Shown here one piece after another: positions 15,747 to 24,988 of a stretch of DNA of 64,000 nt; within the stretch, counting starts at the first letter, position 1; every line of letters begins with the position of its first letter. Below the pieces are notes generated by a model. It was given only the letters and a program-made list of their open reading frames with translations. It had not been told where the DNA came from and did no database searches. The translations under genes and the position numbers were made by a program. Origin of the DNA: Tamlana carrageenivorans (GTDB lineage Bacteria > Bacteroidota > Bacteroidia > Flavobacteriales > Flavobacteriaceae); assembly GCF_002893765.1 (NCBI RefSeq), contig NZ_CP025938.1, forward strand, positions 3,491,501 through 3,555,500. Direction: 5' to 3'.

Positions 15747-18308
15747 ATGGAGACGAAAGAAAATAGCATATTTGAAAATTACTTTAAGGATTTTAGTAAA
15801 TATGACGAGTTATTAACTTCAGAATTAACAATCAAACCCGATTGGAAAATTCTGTTGGATAATTTATTAAAAATTGGGAGTAAAGAATTGGCTGATAGGC
15901 AATCGGAAATTGATTGGTTGTTGGCCGAAAATGGTGTTACTTACAATGTTTACAACGATCCAAATGGTCTAAACAGGCCTTGGAATTTAAATATCATCCC
16001 CTTCATCATTCAACAAAAAGAATGGGAATTGGTTGAAAAAGGCATTAAGCAGCGCTCAGAATTGCTAAATCTTATCCTTAAAGATATTTACGGAGAACGT
16101 AAATTGCTTAAAAATGGCATTATTCCTCCTGAAGTAATTTATGCACATCGCGGCTTTTTGCGTGCTTGCGACCAAATTGATTATAAAACAGCCAAAACCT
16201 TATTAATTCATGCTGTTGATTTGGCTCGTGGACCCGACGGACGCATGTGGGTAGTTAACGACCGCACCCAAGCACCTTCAGGCATGGGCTATGCTTTAGA
16301 AAATCGCTTCTCTAAGAGCAAAGTGATTCCTGAGATTTTTGAAAACATTCATGTCACACAACCTTCAGAATTTTTTAAAGATTTTGATCAATTGCTTTTA
16401 AATGCGGCGCCAGGAAATAAAGAAAACCCTAATGTGGTTGTTTTAACCCCTGGACCACATAACGAAACTTATTTTGAACATGCTTATTTATCAACTTTTT
16501 TGGGATATCCTTTAGTGAAAGGGAATGATTTAGTGGTTCGAAACGGTAAGGTGTGGATGAAATCTCTTAAAGGCTTAAAACAAGTAGATGTTATTTTACG
16601 CCGTGTTGACGATGCCTTTATGGATCCTTTAGAACTTCGTGAAGATTCCTATCTAGGAGTTGCTGGACTTTTGGAAGTAGTTCGACTTCAAAATGTTGCC
16701 ATTGTAAACCCGATTGGTAGCGGTGTGCTGGAAAACCCTGGTCTTATTCCTTTCATGGAAAATATCTGTAAATATTTTTTAAAAGAAGACCTTATTTTAC
16801 CTCAAATTGCTTCTTGGTGGTGCGGACAAGAAAAAGAGCGTAACCATGTTTTTGAAAATCTCACGTCATTTGTAGTAAAAAAAATAGATCGCTCTCAGCG
16901 TGAGAATATCATTTTCTGTGAGTTTTTAAGTAAAAAAGAATTAAAACAGTTAAAGAAAAATATACTTGCTAATCCAAACCAATATGTAGCCCAAGAGAAA
17001 ATATATTTCTCTACAGCACCAAATTTTATTAATGAGAAATTAGAACCTCGTAAGGTGTTATGTCGTACATTTTCCATTGCTAAAGGTGATCAATATAGTG
17101 TAATGCCTGGTGGTTTAGTACGTGTGGCTGCCGAACGTGAGAAGCTTTTTGTTTCTAATCAGCGTGGAGGAACCAGTAAGGATTTTTGGGTTATTGGAGA
17201 TCAAAATCAAGCTCACTTAGCACTCTACTCGTGGAATAAAAGCTTACCTAACAATATTACTAGTATCAATGATGTTCCTAGCAATACTGCAGAAAATTTA
17301 TTCTGGTCTGGACGTTATGTGGCAAGAACTTTACTCACGGCGAGGTACATACGGATGGTATTAAACCGAATGACCAACGGGCAATATAACAACATGATTC
17401 TGCCAAATCAGGAGTGTTTAAACATATTATACCATTCGATAACCACAATAACTTCTACGTTTCCTGGCTTTTACGATGATAAAAAATCTGAAGCACTGCT
17501 TAAAGATCCTTTAAAAGAAATTGTTTCGGTTATCATTGATGAAAAACGCATTGGAAGTTTTGCTCAAAGTTTACAAAGTTTTAGTGGGTCGTATTTCACG
17601 CTTCGAAATTTATGGTCTAAAGACATGTGGCGAGTTTTTGACAGCATCGATAAAATTTGGAAAAATTTTAAATCTGAAGAAAATTATAGCATCTATAGCA
17701 TAACGCGTTTTTTTGATAAAATAATTACTAGAATTATTGCTTTCATGGCGCTTACAGAAGAAAGTATCATGGTTAAACAAGGGCTTTTACTCTATTTTAT
17801 TGGTTTAGAATTAGAAGAAGCTTCCATGACCATTGAAAAATTTAGAGCGCTTATTGTTGTTAATCATGACGAAGACTTAGAATATGAAATTTTAGAATCT
17901 TTATTATCTAGTCATGAGAGTTTAAACATTTATCGATACAGCTATAAATCCTATTTAAGTTTAGAAAATGTTGTTAGACTGCTACTTTTAGATCAAGAAT
18001 ACACACGATCTTTAACGTATCAAATAAATAGGTTGCAAAAGGACATTAGCAAATTACCCAATAACACCCCCAATGGTGAACCTACAGAATGCTTAAAAAA
18101 TATTGAAAAAGCACTTAGTCTAGTGCAAAATATTGATATTGATAGTATTCTGGAAGTAGATAAAGAAACGAATATACGCTTAAAATTGGATCAGTTATTT
18201 TCAAAATTAAGTGATTTGTTTCATGTAACTTCCATGTCAATTTCAGACACATATTTCAATCATTCCCTACAACAGAAACAGTTGGTAAAACGTAACATAA
18301 CAAATTAG
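15747..18308 (+). CDS. Circularly permuted ATP-grasp fused to alpha-E domain
   Basis: An 853-residue fusion. Residues about 1-490 are a circularly permuted type 2 ATP-grasp ligase, with GVTYNVYNDPNG, VVNDRTQAPSGMGYALENR, VVLTPGPHNETYFEH, LRRVDDAFMDPLELR, NPIGSGVLENPGL and GGLVRVA as landmarks. Residues about 515-845 are the all-helical alpha-E domain, starting PSNTAENLFWSGRYVARTL. ATP-grasp enzymes activate a carboxylate and join it to an amine; alpha-E proteins always travel with them but have no known activity. It follows DUF2126 by 61 bases and abuts the next transglutaminase gene (TAG-ATG), so the three form one operon. The minus-strand cluster at 19.2-21.7 kb encodes the same two domains as separate proteins. 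Confidence 0.88.
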   Translation: METKENSIFENYFKDFSKYDELLTSELTIKPDWKILLDNLLKIGSKELADRQSEIDWLLAENGVTYNVYNDPNGLNRPWNLNIIPFIIQQKEWELVEKGIKQRSELLNLILKDIYGERKLLKNGIIPPEVIYAHRGFLRACDQIDYKTAKTLLIHAVDLARGPDGRMWVVNDRTQAPSGMGYALENRFSKSKVIPEIFENIHVTQPSEFFKDFDQLLLNAAPGNKENPNVVVLTPGPHNETYFEHAYLSTFLGYPLVKGNDLVVRNGKVWMKSLKGLKQVDVILRRVDDAFMDPLELREDSYLGVAGLLEVVRLQNVAIVNPIGSGVLENPGLIPFMENICKYFLKEDLILPQIASWWCGQEKERNHVFENLTSFVVKKIDRSQRENIIFCEFLSKKELKQLKKNILANPNQYVAQEKIYFSTAPNFINEKLEPRKVLCRTFSIAKGDQYSVMPGGLVRVAAEREKLFVSNQRGGTSKDFWVIGDQNQAHLALYSWNKSLPNNITSINDVPSNTAENLFWSGRYVARTLLTARYIRMVLNRMTNGQYNNMILPNQECLNILYHSITTITSTFPGFYDDKKSEALLKDPLKEIVSVIIDEKRIGSFAQSLQSFSGSYFTLRNLWSKDMWRVFDSIDKIWKNFKSEENYSIYSITRFFDKIITRIIAFMALTEESIMVKQGLLLYFIGLELEEASMTIEKFRALIVVNHDEDLEYEILESLLSSHESLNIYRYSYKSYLSLENVVRLLLLDQEYTRSLTYQINRLQKDISKLPNNTPNGEPTECLKNIEKALSLVQNIDIDSILEVDKETNIRLKLDQLFSKLSDLFHVTSMSISDTYFNHSLQQKQLVKRNITN

Positions 18309-19226
18309 ATGGTAGTTTTCGATCTCTGGCATAAAACCAAATATAAGTACGAGCAAGGCGCTTCTTTTTGTCATAATCTAGTCACATTAAAGCCTAAAAA
18401 TTTTCCGGGTCAAGAGTTGTTAGATTATCGTTTAGAAATTAGTCCAACCCCAACTGAAATTTCTGAAAGAATTGATTTTTTCGGAAATACCATAGCAACT
18501 TTTTCTATTCAGGAAAACCATGAAGAGCTTACGGTTATTGCGCGAAGCAAAATCGTTAGAGACTATAAATATCAAGTTTCTAATGAAAATATTGAGGCTA
18601 GAAACAAGGTGACTATAGAAGAAGCTTTAAAACAATTAAAAGGTATTGACCCCGCTATTATCAATGCAAGACAATATGTGTTGTTTTCCCCTCTAATTAC
18701 AAAATTGTCGCCGAAAATAAAAAAGTATGCCGAGGTTTCCTTTAATCCTGGCCGTTCTCTTTATGAAGCCGCACACGAACTCATGCAACGTATTTTCATT
18801 GATTTTGACTTTGTTCCTGGTTTTACAAATATTGCTACCCCCCTAGATAACGTCATGAATGCCAAAAAAGGGGTTTGTCAGGATTTTGCCCAAATTGCTA
18901 TTGCTTGTGTGCGCTCTATGGGCTTACCTGCAAGATATGTAAGTGGCTATATCGAAACCATTCCGCCAGAAGGCAAAGAAAAATTAATAGGCACTGACGC
19001 GTCACATGCCTGGTTTTCAGTTTTTATTCCTCAATATGGTTGGGTAGATTTTGATCCTACAAATAATCAAATACCTAAAGACCAACATATTGTTGTAGCA
19101 CATGGCCGAGATTATTACGATGTTCCGCCACTAAAAGGTGTAATCTATTCTACAGGGAAAAATGACATGGAAGTATCGGTAGATTTACGTCCCGCAAAGG
19201 AAAATGCTAAACACAAAAAAGACTAA
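18309..19226 (+). CDS. Transglutaminase-like cysteine peptidase/acyltransferase
   Basis: A 305-residue protein with an N-terminal beta domain (VFDLWHKTKYKYEQGASF) and a transglutaminase core. The triad is C190 (KGVCQDFAQ), H233 (SHAWFSVF) and D249 (WVDFDPTN). It lacks a signal peptide and membrane helix, so it should work in the cytoplasm with the ATP-grasp enzymes. The start codon directly follows the stop of the ATP-grasp/alpha-E gene, a strong sign of coupling. It is a paralogue of the transglutaminase half at 12354. In such clusters it is thought to hydrolyse or transfer the amide bond made by the ligase; the substrate is unknown. Confidence 0.87.
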   Translation: MVVFDLWHKTKYKYEQGASFCHNLVTLKPKNFPGQELLDYRLEISPTPTEISERIDFFGNTIATFSIQENHEELTVIARSKIVRDYKYQVSNENIEARNKVTIEEALKQLKGIDPAIINARQYVLFSPLITKLSPKIKKYAEVSFNPGRSLYEAAHELMQRIFIDFDFVPGFTNIATPLDNVMNAKKGVCQDFAQIAIACVRSMGLPARYVSGYIETIPPEGKEKLIGTDASHAWFSVFIPQYGWVDFDPTNNQIPKDQHIVVAHGRDYYDVPPLKGVIYSTGKNDMEVSVDLRPAKENAKHKKD

Positions 19227-19249
19227 TAAACATCATATTACCCACTCTT

Positions 19250-20227
19250 CTAGGCCTTGGCCTTAACGTCTAAAGTATGCGAAATATCAAAATAATCTTC
19301 TTCTAATTTCACTGCTATATTAGCCAGTTTATCAATTAATTCGGCAGTAAATTCTTCTAAATTATCATCTATTTCTTCTATCAACTTATATTTAAATTGA
19401 GAGGTCATTTTTCCAATTAAAAAAGCAGCAGAATTAACAGGTTTTTCGTGTTGTTTAGAAATCATACAAATATATTTATTCATTTGATTTAAACTGTTTT
19501 TAATGGAGCGTGGACATTTGGCGTTTAAAATTAGAAATTCTAAAGTATTAGTTCTTTCAGGTGCTTTTTTATAGCTTCTACGCATCATATCGTATGCTAA
19601 AACACATTTTAATAAAGTCACCCACTGGTAATTGCCATCAACTAAATCGCCATAAATCTTTTTAACCGTACTGGCATCACTTACTTTGGAGTTAATGATA
19701 CGCGCCACCTGTAAACCACGTTCTATATTAATACCTAGCATAATGATGGCGTAAACTTCATCATGTAAGAGTGTACTTTGTATTTTACTTTTAATATCCG
19801 ATGTGGCATTACTTACAATGGTGGTGAAATCGTATAATTGACTTTTTACCAATTTTTCAACAGGATATCCTTTTATAGCATGTTTAACACGGTTAACGGC
19901 TTCAAATAACTCTGTTGAAATAAGGTCTCTAGCGCTTCTTGCATTTTCGTGGGCATTAATAAAACCATTTACTATTGAATAAGGGGAATCTATATTTAAT
20001 CCAACATTATACAGAACTTCTTCTTCTTCTAAAATAATATCAGAATCGATAATTTCGTTAGCCGACATATACATTATAGAGCGTAGAACAAATTGCCTAG
20101 ACTGTGATAATTCGTCGGGAGCGTCCAACGATGAAAAATAATTAACTCTTAAAAAACGCGCTACATGTTCAGATCGTTCAATATACCTCCCCATCCAAAA
20201 CAAATTATTTGCTACTCTTGCTAACAT
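19250..20227 (-). CDS. Alpha-E domain protein (DUF403)
   Basis: A 325-residue, almost wholly helical protein that starts MLARVANNLFWMGRYIERSEHVARFLRV, the signature of the alpha-E family. It is the stand-alone counterpart of the C-terminal domain at 15747-18308. The family is found only beside circularly permuted ATP-grasp proteins and probably acts as a partner or substrate-holding subunit; no catalytic residues are obvious. The gene lies seven bases after its ATP-grasp partner on the same strand. It converges on the plus-strand transglutaminase with a 23-base gap and no visible terminator between. Confidence 0.87.
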   Translation of the reverse strand: MLARVANNLFWMGRYIERSEHVARFLRVNYFSSLDAPDELSQSRQFVLRSIMYMSANEIIDSDIILEEEEVLYNVGLNIDSPYSIVNGFINAHENARSARDLISTELFEAVNRVKHAIKGYPVEKLVKSQLYDFTTIVSNATSDIKSKIQSTLLHDEVYAIIMLGINIERGLQVARIINSKVSDASTVKKIYGDLVDGNYQWVTLLKCVLAYDMMRRSYKKAPERTNTLEFLILNAKCPRSIKNSLNQMNKYICMISKQHEKPVNSAAFLIGKMTSQFKYKLIEEIDDNLEEFTAELIDKLANIAVKLEEDYFDISHTLDVKAKA

Positions 20228-20234
20228 ATATATT

Positions 20235-21701
20235 CTATTTTTTTAATACCCAAGTGTCTTTTGACCCTCCGCCTTGTGATGAATTTACAACCAAATTGCC
20301 TTTTTTTAGTGCTACCCTTGTTAACCCACCTTTTAATACAAAATTAATATCCTTTCCTAAAAGTGTAAATGTTCTTAAATCGACATGTCTGGATTCAAAA
20401 GACTCATTATCATCAATATAAGTAGGGTGCGTAGATAAAGACATGATAGGCTGTGCGATGTATTTTCTTGGATCCTTTTTAATGTTTTCTTTTACCTTTT
20501 CAATCTCATCTTTAGTTAATTTATTACCTATAGATATGCCATATCCCCCAGATTCATCTACGGGTTTTACAACTAATTTATCTATATTTTCCAGCACATA
20601 ATTCAATTCGTTTTTTCGACTGCAATGATAAGTATGTACGTTGTTTAAAATGGGATCTTCATCGAGGTAATATTTAATAATTTCGGGCATGTAGGTATAA
20701 ATGGCTTTATCGTCGGCAACACCTGTTCCCGGTGCATTAACAAGAGCTACATTACCTTTTAAATACACCGAAAACAGACCAGGAACCCCTAACAAGGAAT
20801 CTGCTTTAAAAACTAGAGGGTCTATATATAAATCGTCTACCCTTCTATAAATAACATCAACTTTTTCAATCCCATAGATGGTTTTCATGTAAACGAAATC
20901 ATTTTCAACAAACAAATCGCGTCCTTCTACTAAAAGAATCCCCATCTGTTTGGCTAAAAAACAATGTTCATAATAAGCAGAATTATAAACACCAGGCGTT
21001 AAAATAACGCATACAGGATTATCTACCCCTGTTGGTTTTACAGACTGCATCGTTTCTAATAGTTTAGAACCATAATTGACCACCGTATGTGTTTTATACT
21101 GGTTAAATACGCCAAATAGGGCATGTTTTACAGCGCCGCGATTTCCAATAACATAGCTCACCCCAGAAGGGCAACGAATATTATCTTCTAAAACATAATA
21201 TTGCCCATCAGAATGCTTGATTAAATCTGTTCCAGAAATGTGATTATAAACGCCTTCAGGGGGATCAAAATTGATCATTTCTGGTAAAAAGTTAACAGAC
21301 GAATCAATTAGGGATTTAGGAACAATACCTTGTTTTATAATTTTTTGATCGTGATAAACATCCCAAAGGAAAAGATTTAACGCTTTGCTACGCTGTAAAA
21401 CTCCTGTTTCTATAGTTTCCCATTCTTCATGATCAATAATTCGAGGAAATAAATCGAAAGGGAATATCTTTTCATTTACTTCATTTTCACCATAAACTTG
21501 AAATGTAATTCCTGAATTAAAAAAAGAATCCTTCGCTTGAATATTTAGTCTATTAAACTCTGATACGGAGTAAGTCCCAAAAAGTTCAAATAAAGTTTTG
21601 TATATGCCTCTGATATCATCTCTTTTAGCAAATAATTCATCATAAAACCTAGAATCAAACTCGTATGATGAAAATAATGGAAGGTTAAGTGGGTCTTTCA
21701 A
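20235..21701 (-). CDS. Circularly permuted type 2 ATP-grasp protein
   Basis: A 488-residue stand-alone ATP-grasp ligase with the same landmarks as the plus-strand fusion: GITFQVYGENE, EDNIRCPSGVSYVIGNR, VILTPGVYNSAYYEH, YRRVDDLYIDPL, NAPGTGVADDKA, VVKPVDESGGYGI and GGLTRVAL. These give the ATP- and metal-binding core. The likely reaction is ATP-dependent amide formation on an unknown substrate. The start is a TTG at 21701; no ATG lies near it in frame, so an unusual start codon or a low translation level is likely. It is first in a two-gene operon with the alpha-E gene. A TAAATTTG box lies about 95 bases upstream. Confidence 0.86.
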   Translation of the reverse strand: MKDPLNLPLFSSYEFDSRFYDELFAKRDDIRGIYKTLFELFGTYSVSEFNRLNIQAKDSFFNSGITFQVYGENEVNEKIFPFDLFPRIIDHEEWETIETGVLQRSKALNLFLWDVYHDQKIIKQGIVPKSLIDSSVNFLPEMINFDPPEGVYNHISGTDLIKHSDGQYYVLEDNIRCPSGVSYVIGNRGAVKHALFGVFNQYKTHTVVNYGSKLLETMQSVKPTGVDNPVCVILTPGVYNSAYYEHCFLAKQMGILLVEGRDLFVENDFVYMKTIYGIEKVDVIYRRVDDLYIDPLVFKADSLLGVPGLFSVYLKGNVALVNAPGTGVADDKAIYTYMPEIIKYYLDEDPILNNVHTYHCSRKNELNYVLENIDKLVVKPVDESGGYGISIGNKLTKDEIEKVKENIKKDPRKYIAQPIMSLSTHPTYIDDNESFESRHVDLRTFTLLGKDINFVLKGGLTRVALKKGNLVVNSSQGGGSKDTWVLKK

Positions 21702-22074
21702 ATCTTTTATTTTAGTAATTACGCCTTGAGTTATTCAATAAATTTAATAAATATTTAAGGACTAATTACTAAATATTATGACGACTTTTTTTTAGCCAAA
21801 TTTACCGCTGTATATTTGATAAAAATTCACTGTAATTTTTAAACAAATGAAAATAAACTAGACTGTAATTCGCTTGTAAATAAAAATAATGCTGTTTTTA
21901 TTACAGATTTAATAATTATTAAAAACATAAAAAGTGATCTAAAACATAGACTTAAGGCTTTATTTCTTTAAAAATAAATAACTTACAATTAATTCTTTTT
22001 TAAAAACAAATCAAAATTTCATTTTACGATTATTTAATAATATGATTTTAGGTGCATTTAGAGGTGAAAAAGCC
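21702..22074. other. 373-base AT-rich intergenic region upstream of the ATP-grasp gene
   Basis: No coding potential is seen. On the minus strand TAAATTTG (21804-21797) is a possible -7 element for the ATP-grasp/alpha-E operon, leaving a leader of roughly 90 bases, but no good -33 TTG is present. The rest is A/T-rich and without clear repeats. Confidence 0.4.
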
Positions 22075-23151
22075 TTATTTCTTTCGATCTTTTTTTAAAA
22101 TCTTGTCGATAGTAGTGATCCAATCTTCGATGTTTGTCTTATTGGTATGAAGTGCTACGCTCCCATTGCCATATGGCTTATAAATTTCTACATGGGTTAC
22201 CGAGAAAAAACCAACTGTTGGAGTTAAAGAAGCACTTGCCAAGTGCATAACACCGTTATCTGCTGCTATAAAAACACTGGTATTTCTAATAATACTCGCC
22301 ATTTCACGAATATCTTCACTATAAAAATGAACTGCTTTAAAATTTATTCTTGAAATATTTTCTATGGGAAGCATTTCAATGATATTAAACTCAGGGTATT
22401 CCTTTTGTAATCTTGCATAAAAGGTTTCCCACCAAGTTTCAGAATAGCATTTGTTTCCAGTAGCGTTGGTATAAATACAAATGGTTTTCTTATTATTATT
22501 ATTATTATTATTATTAGTGATGTTGTCTAACATCTTTTTTCCTTTAGAAATTTCAATATCACTTAGTTTGATATCCAATAGAGGCATATTTTTATTGGTA
22601 TTTTCAACGCCTAACACGGTTAAATAATGTCTCAAATTGTAGATGGGATATTTTGATATGTGCTTATAATCCTCATATTTATTAATGATACTTTCATCAA
22701 CATCGCCAAAAATTTTAAATTTTGCTTGAGCTAGTGCTGTTAATAACCTTCCTGAAGATGAGTTTTTATCAGCATTGATTACTAAATCATAAGTTCTACT
22801 TTTAATAGAAATCCAACATTTTATATATTTATAAAGATTACTCCAAGGTTTTTTAGGAAGCTTGATGATTTGCGAAATTTCTTTATATTTCTCAAATACC
22901 GGATGTGCCACACCTCCTTTTACAAAAAGATCCACATGACTCTCGGGAAAAGTGCGAATAACTTCCTGAACTAAAGGAGTTAAAAGTAATTGATTGCCTA
23001 ATCTATGGTTGGGACGTATTATTAAAATTTTTTTGATATTCTTAATATGAAGGTCACCCTTTTGAGGCTCTACATACGATGCCCCAACACGTTTTGTTAG
23101 GGCTTTCATTATTTTTCTTCTGTAATTGTTAATTCGTATTTTAAAAGACAT
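22075..23151 (-). CDS. Glycosyltransferase family 9 (heptosyltransferase-like) protein
   Basis: A 358-residue GT9-type protein. The N-terminal Rossmann domain has KILIIRPNHRLGNQLLLTPL (about residues 45-64), typical of ADP-heptose:LPS transferases. The C-terminal domain has VFIAADNGVMHLASA and TPTVGFF, the sugar-nucleotide-binding region. It probably adds a sugar to lipopolysaccharide core or a related surface glycan in the cytoplasm. An Asn8 tract in the linker near residue 215 is encoded by nine TTA units on the plus strand (22490-22516) and may vary in length by slippage. I chose ATG 23151; the longer frame would need a TTG at 23160. No LPS genes flank it. Confidence 0.82.
   Translation of the reverse strand: MSFKIRINNYRRKIMKALTKRVGASYVEPQKGDLHIKNIKKILIIRPNHRLGNQLLLTPLVQEVIRTFPESHVDLFVKGGVAHPVFEKYKEISQIIKLPKKPWSNLYKYIKCWISIKSRTYDLVINADKNSSSGRLLTALAQAKFKIFGDVDESIINKYEDYKHISKYPIYNLRHYLTVLGVENTNKNMPLLDIKLSDIEISKGKKMLDNITNNNNNNNNKKTICIYTNATGNKCYSETWWETFYARLQKEYPEFNIIEMLPIENISRINFKAVHFYSEDIREMASIIRNTSVFIAADNGVMHLASASLTPTVGFFSVTHVEIYKPYGNGSVALHTNKTNIEDWITTIDKILKKDRKK
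22490..22516. repeat. (TTA)9 trinucleotide microsatellite within the GT9 gene
   Basis: Nine perfect TTA units on the plus strand encode part of an Asn8 run in the minus-strand glycosyltransferase. Because the unit is three bases long, slippage would change the number of Asn residues without breaking the frame. Confidence 0.9.
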
Positions 23152-23199
23152 GATTTTCAAACTTTTTAATTACTAAGCAATGAAACAAAACAAGTAAAT

Positions 23200-24039
23200 T
23201 TACTTTTTACTTTTATATAAGGCATTTAAAGCTAAAGCAACAATTATCATTGTAATACCTAATAGGCTCCATATAGTATACACCTCACCGAAAATAAAAG
23301 CACCAAACATTACTGTAAAAATAACTTCTAAATATTTTAACGGCGCAACTTGATTTGTAGCAGCTATTTGAAAAGCTTTAGTCATATATACTTGTCCGAA
23401 ATAACCAAAAACACCTAAGGCAAATAACATAAGCCATTCAATTCCTACAGGGTTAGTCCAATTAAACAAGGCGACAGTACCTCCAATAATAGTTGAAATA
23501 ACCATAAAATAGTTTACTACAACCACCGGATGGTCTGCTTTCCCTATTTTACTAATAACCACGTAAACTAAACCACTAAAGAGCGCAGAAATAAAAATGA
23601 GTAATAAGCCATAAGGATCTAAGGTGGCGTCAAATCCTTTTAAAATCACTACACCAATAAAGGCTCCAAGAAAAAAGAGCCATTGTATGGCTTTTACCTT
23701 TTCTTTTAGCAGTAGTACAGCAAAAACGGCAGCGAAAATTGGTGCCATATAGCGTAATGAAACCGCTGTTCCTATAGGAAGGTATTTGGTTGACATAAAA
23801 AATAAGGCCATGGAAGTTACCCCAACAATACCTCTTAAAACTAATAGTTTTCTTTTATTCCCGAAAATAGGAATTTTATGCTTCCATAGGAATCCAAAAG
23901 TAAAAAACAAGGAACTCAAGGATCTAAAAAATACTATTTGAAACGCATCATAATGTGTTAAATATTTTACGATGGCATTCATACATGTAAAAGCTAATGT
24001 GCTTATTAACATATATTTTATCGCGTTTCTAACGTCCAT
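23200..24039 (-). CDS. EamA/DMT-family transporter
   Basis: A 279-residue membrane protein with about ten helices in two EamA halves; the second starts near residue 145 (LLLIFISALFSGLVYVVIS). The N-terminus (RNAIKYMLISTLAFTCMNAIVKYL) resembles the S-adenosylmethionine/RhaT-like branch, but the substrate is not certain. Its start overlaps the end of the upstream EamA gene by 11 bases, so the two are coupled and may form a paired exporter or two exporters of one transcript. A short Lys-rich C-terminus (YKSKK) marks the inside of the membrane. Confidence 0.85.
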   Translation of the reverse strand: MDVRNAIKYMLISTLAFTCMNAIVKYLTHYDAFQIVFFRSLSSLFFTFGFLWKHKIPIFGNKRKLLVLRGIVGVTSMALFFMSTKYLPIGTAVSLRYMAPIFAAVFAVLLLKEKVKAIQWLFFLGAFIGVVILKGFDATLDPYGLLLIFISALFSGLVYVVISKIGKADHPVVVVNYFMVISTIIGGTVALFNWTNPVGIEWLMLFALGVFGYFGQVYMTKAFQIAATNQVAPLKYLEVIFTVMFGAFIFGEVYTIWSLLGITMIIVALALNALYKSKK

Positions 24040-24943
24040 GAGCTCTTAATTTAAATTTTCTATTAGAATTTATGAAATACACCCCAGTAAGTAAAATAAA
24101 CGCTGCACATATAGATTGCAGTGAAATTTGTTCATTCAAAACCCACCACCCTAAAATCAAAGCTATAATAGGATTAACGTAGGTTGAAGTTGCTACTTTT
24201 TCAGGAGAAACCGTTTTTAAAAGATAATTAAATGCTGTAAAGGCAATAAGGCTTCCAAATAAAATTAGGCCTAACATAGACCATTGTACTTCCTTTTGCC
24301 AAGTACTAGGCCAAGACCAAGATTCATTTAAAATAAGACTGATGAAACCCAGAAAAACACCACCACATAACATTTGATAGCCTGTGTTTACAAAATGATT
24401 ACTAGGCAAATCGGCTTTGCCCACAAAAATACTGGCATAAGCCCAACTAACCATACAAGCAAAAATGGTTGCCATGCCTAAAATTTGCCCATCTTGACTC
24501 AATATTTCTTTTTGCCCGACCAATAAAAAGATGCCTATAAAACCTAATACCACGCCAAAAAAAGACATGAGTGAAATGCGTTTACCTTGAAGGAAACGTA
24601 AAAGCAATAGCACTACCAAGGGCTGGGCAGAGATCTCTAAAGCAGCAAAACCACTATCGACGTATTTTAAGGCCCAAACAACAACACCGTTACCAAAGGT
24701 TAAAAACAAAAAACCAGCTATAGCCGTATTTTTAAGCTGTTTGGAAGTAATTTTTAAACTTATTTTAGAAACTTTAGCTATAATGAAAATTAAGCCACTA
24801 GCCGTTAAAAAACGAACTGAGGCTAAAAAAAAAGGTGGTAAATTGCTTACAGCTATTTTATTGAGTAAATAAGTGGAACCCCATATCACATAGATGGCAA
24901 AAAAGGATAAAATGATAAGAATCGTTTTACGCGATATACTCAT
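24029..24943 (-). CDS. EamA/DMT-family transporter (RhtA/YedA-like)
   Basis: A 304-residue, ten-helix transporter. The first helix contains YVIWGSTYLLNKIAV, the WGS motif typical of YedA-type exporters of amino acids or other metabolites. The second EamA half ends with NPIIALILGWWVLNEQIS, also typical. It is first of a two-gene unit; the downstream EamA gene starts 11 bases before its stop. The cargo is unknown. Confidence 0.86.
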   Translation of the reverse strand: MSISRKTILIILSFFAIYVIWGSTYLLNKIAVSNLPPFFLASVRFLTASGLIFIIAKVSKISLKITSKQLKNTAIAGFLFLTFGNGVVVWALKYVDSGFAALEISAQPLVVLLLLRFLQGKRISLMSFFGVVLGFIGIFLLVGQKEILSQDGQILGMATIFACMVSWAYASIFVGKADLPSNHFVNTGYQMLCGGVFLGFISLILNESWSWPSTWQKEVQWSMLGLILFGSLIAFTAFNYLLKTVSPEKVATSTYVNPIIALILGWWVLNEQISLQSICAAFILLTGVYFINSNRKFKLRAHGR

Positions 24944-24988
24944 ATATCTGCTTAGGGGTTTGTAGTATAAACTACAGGATAAAAATTT

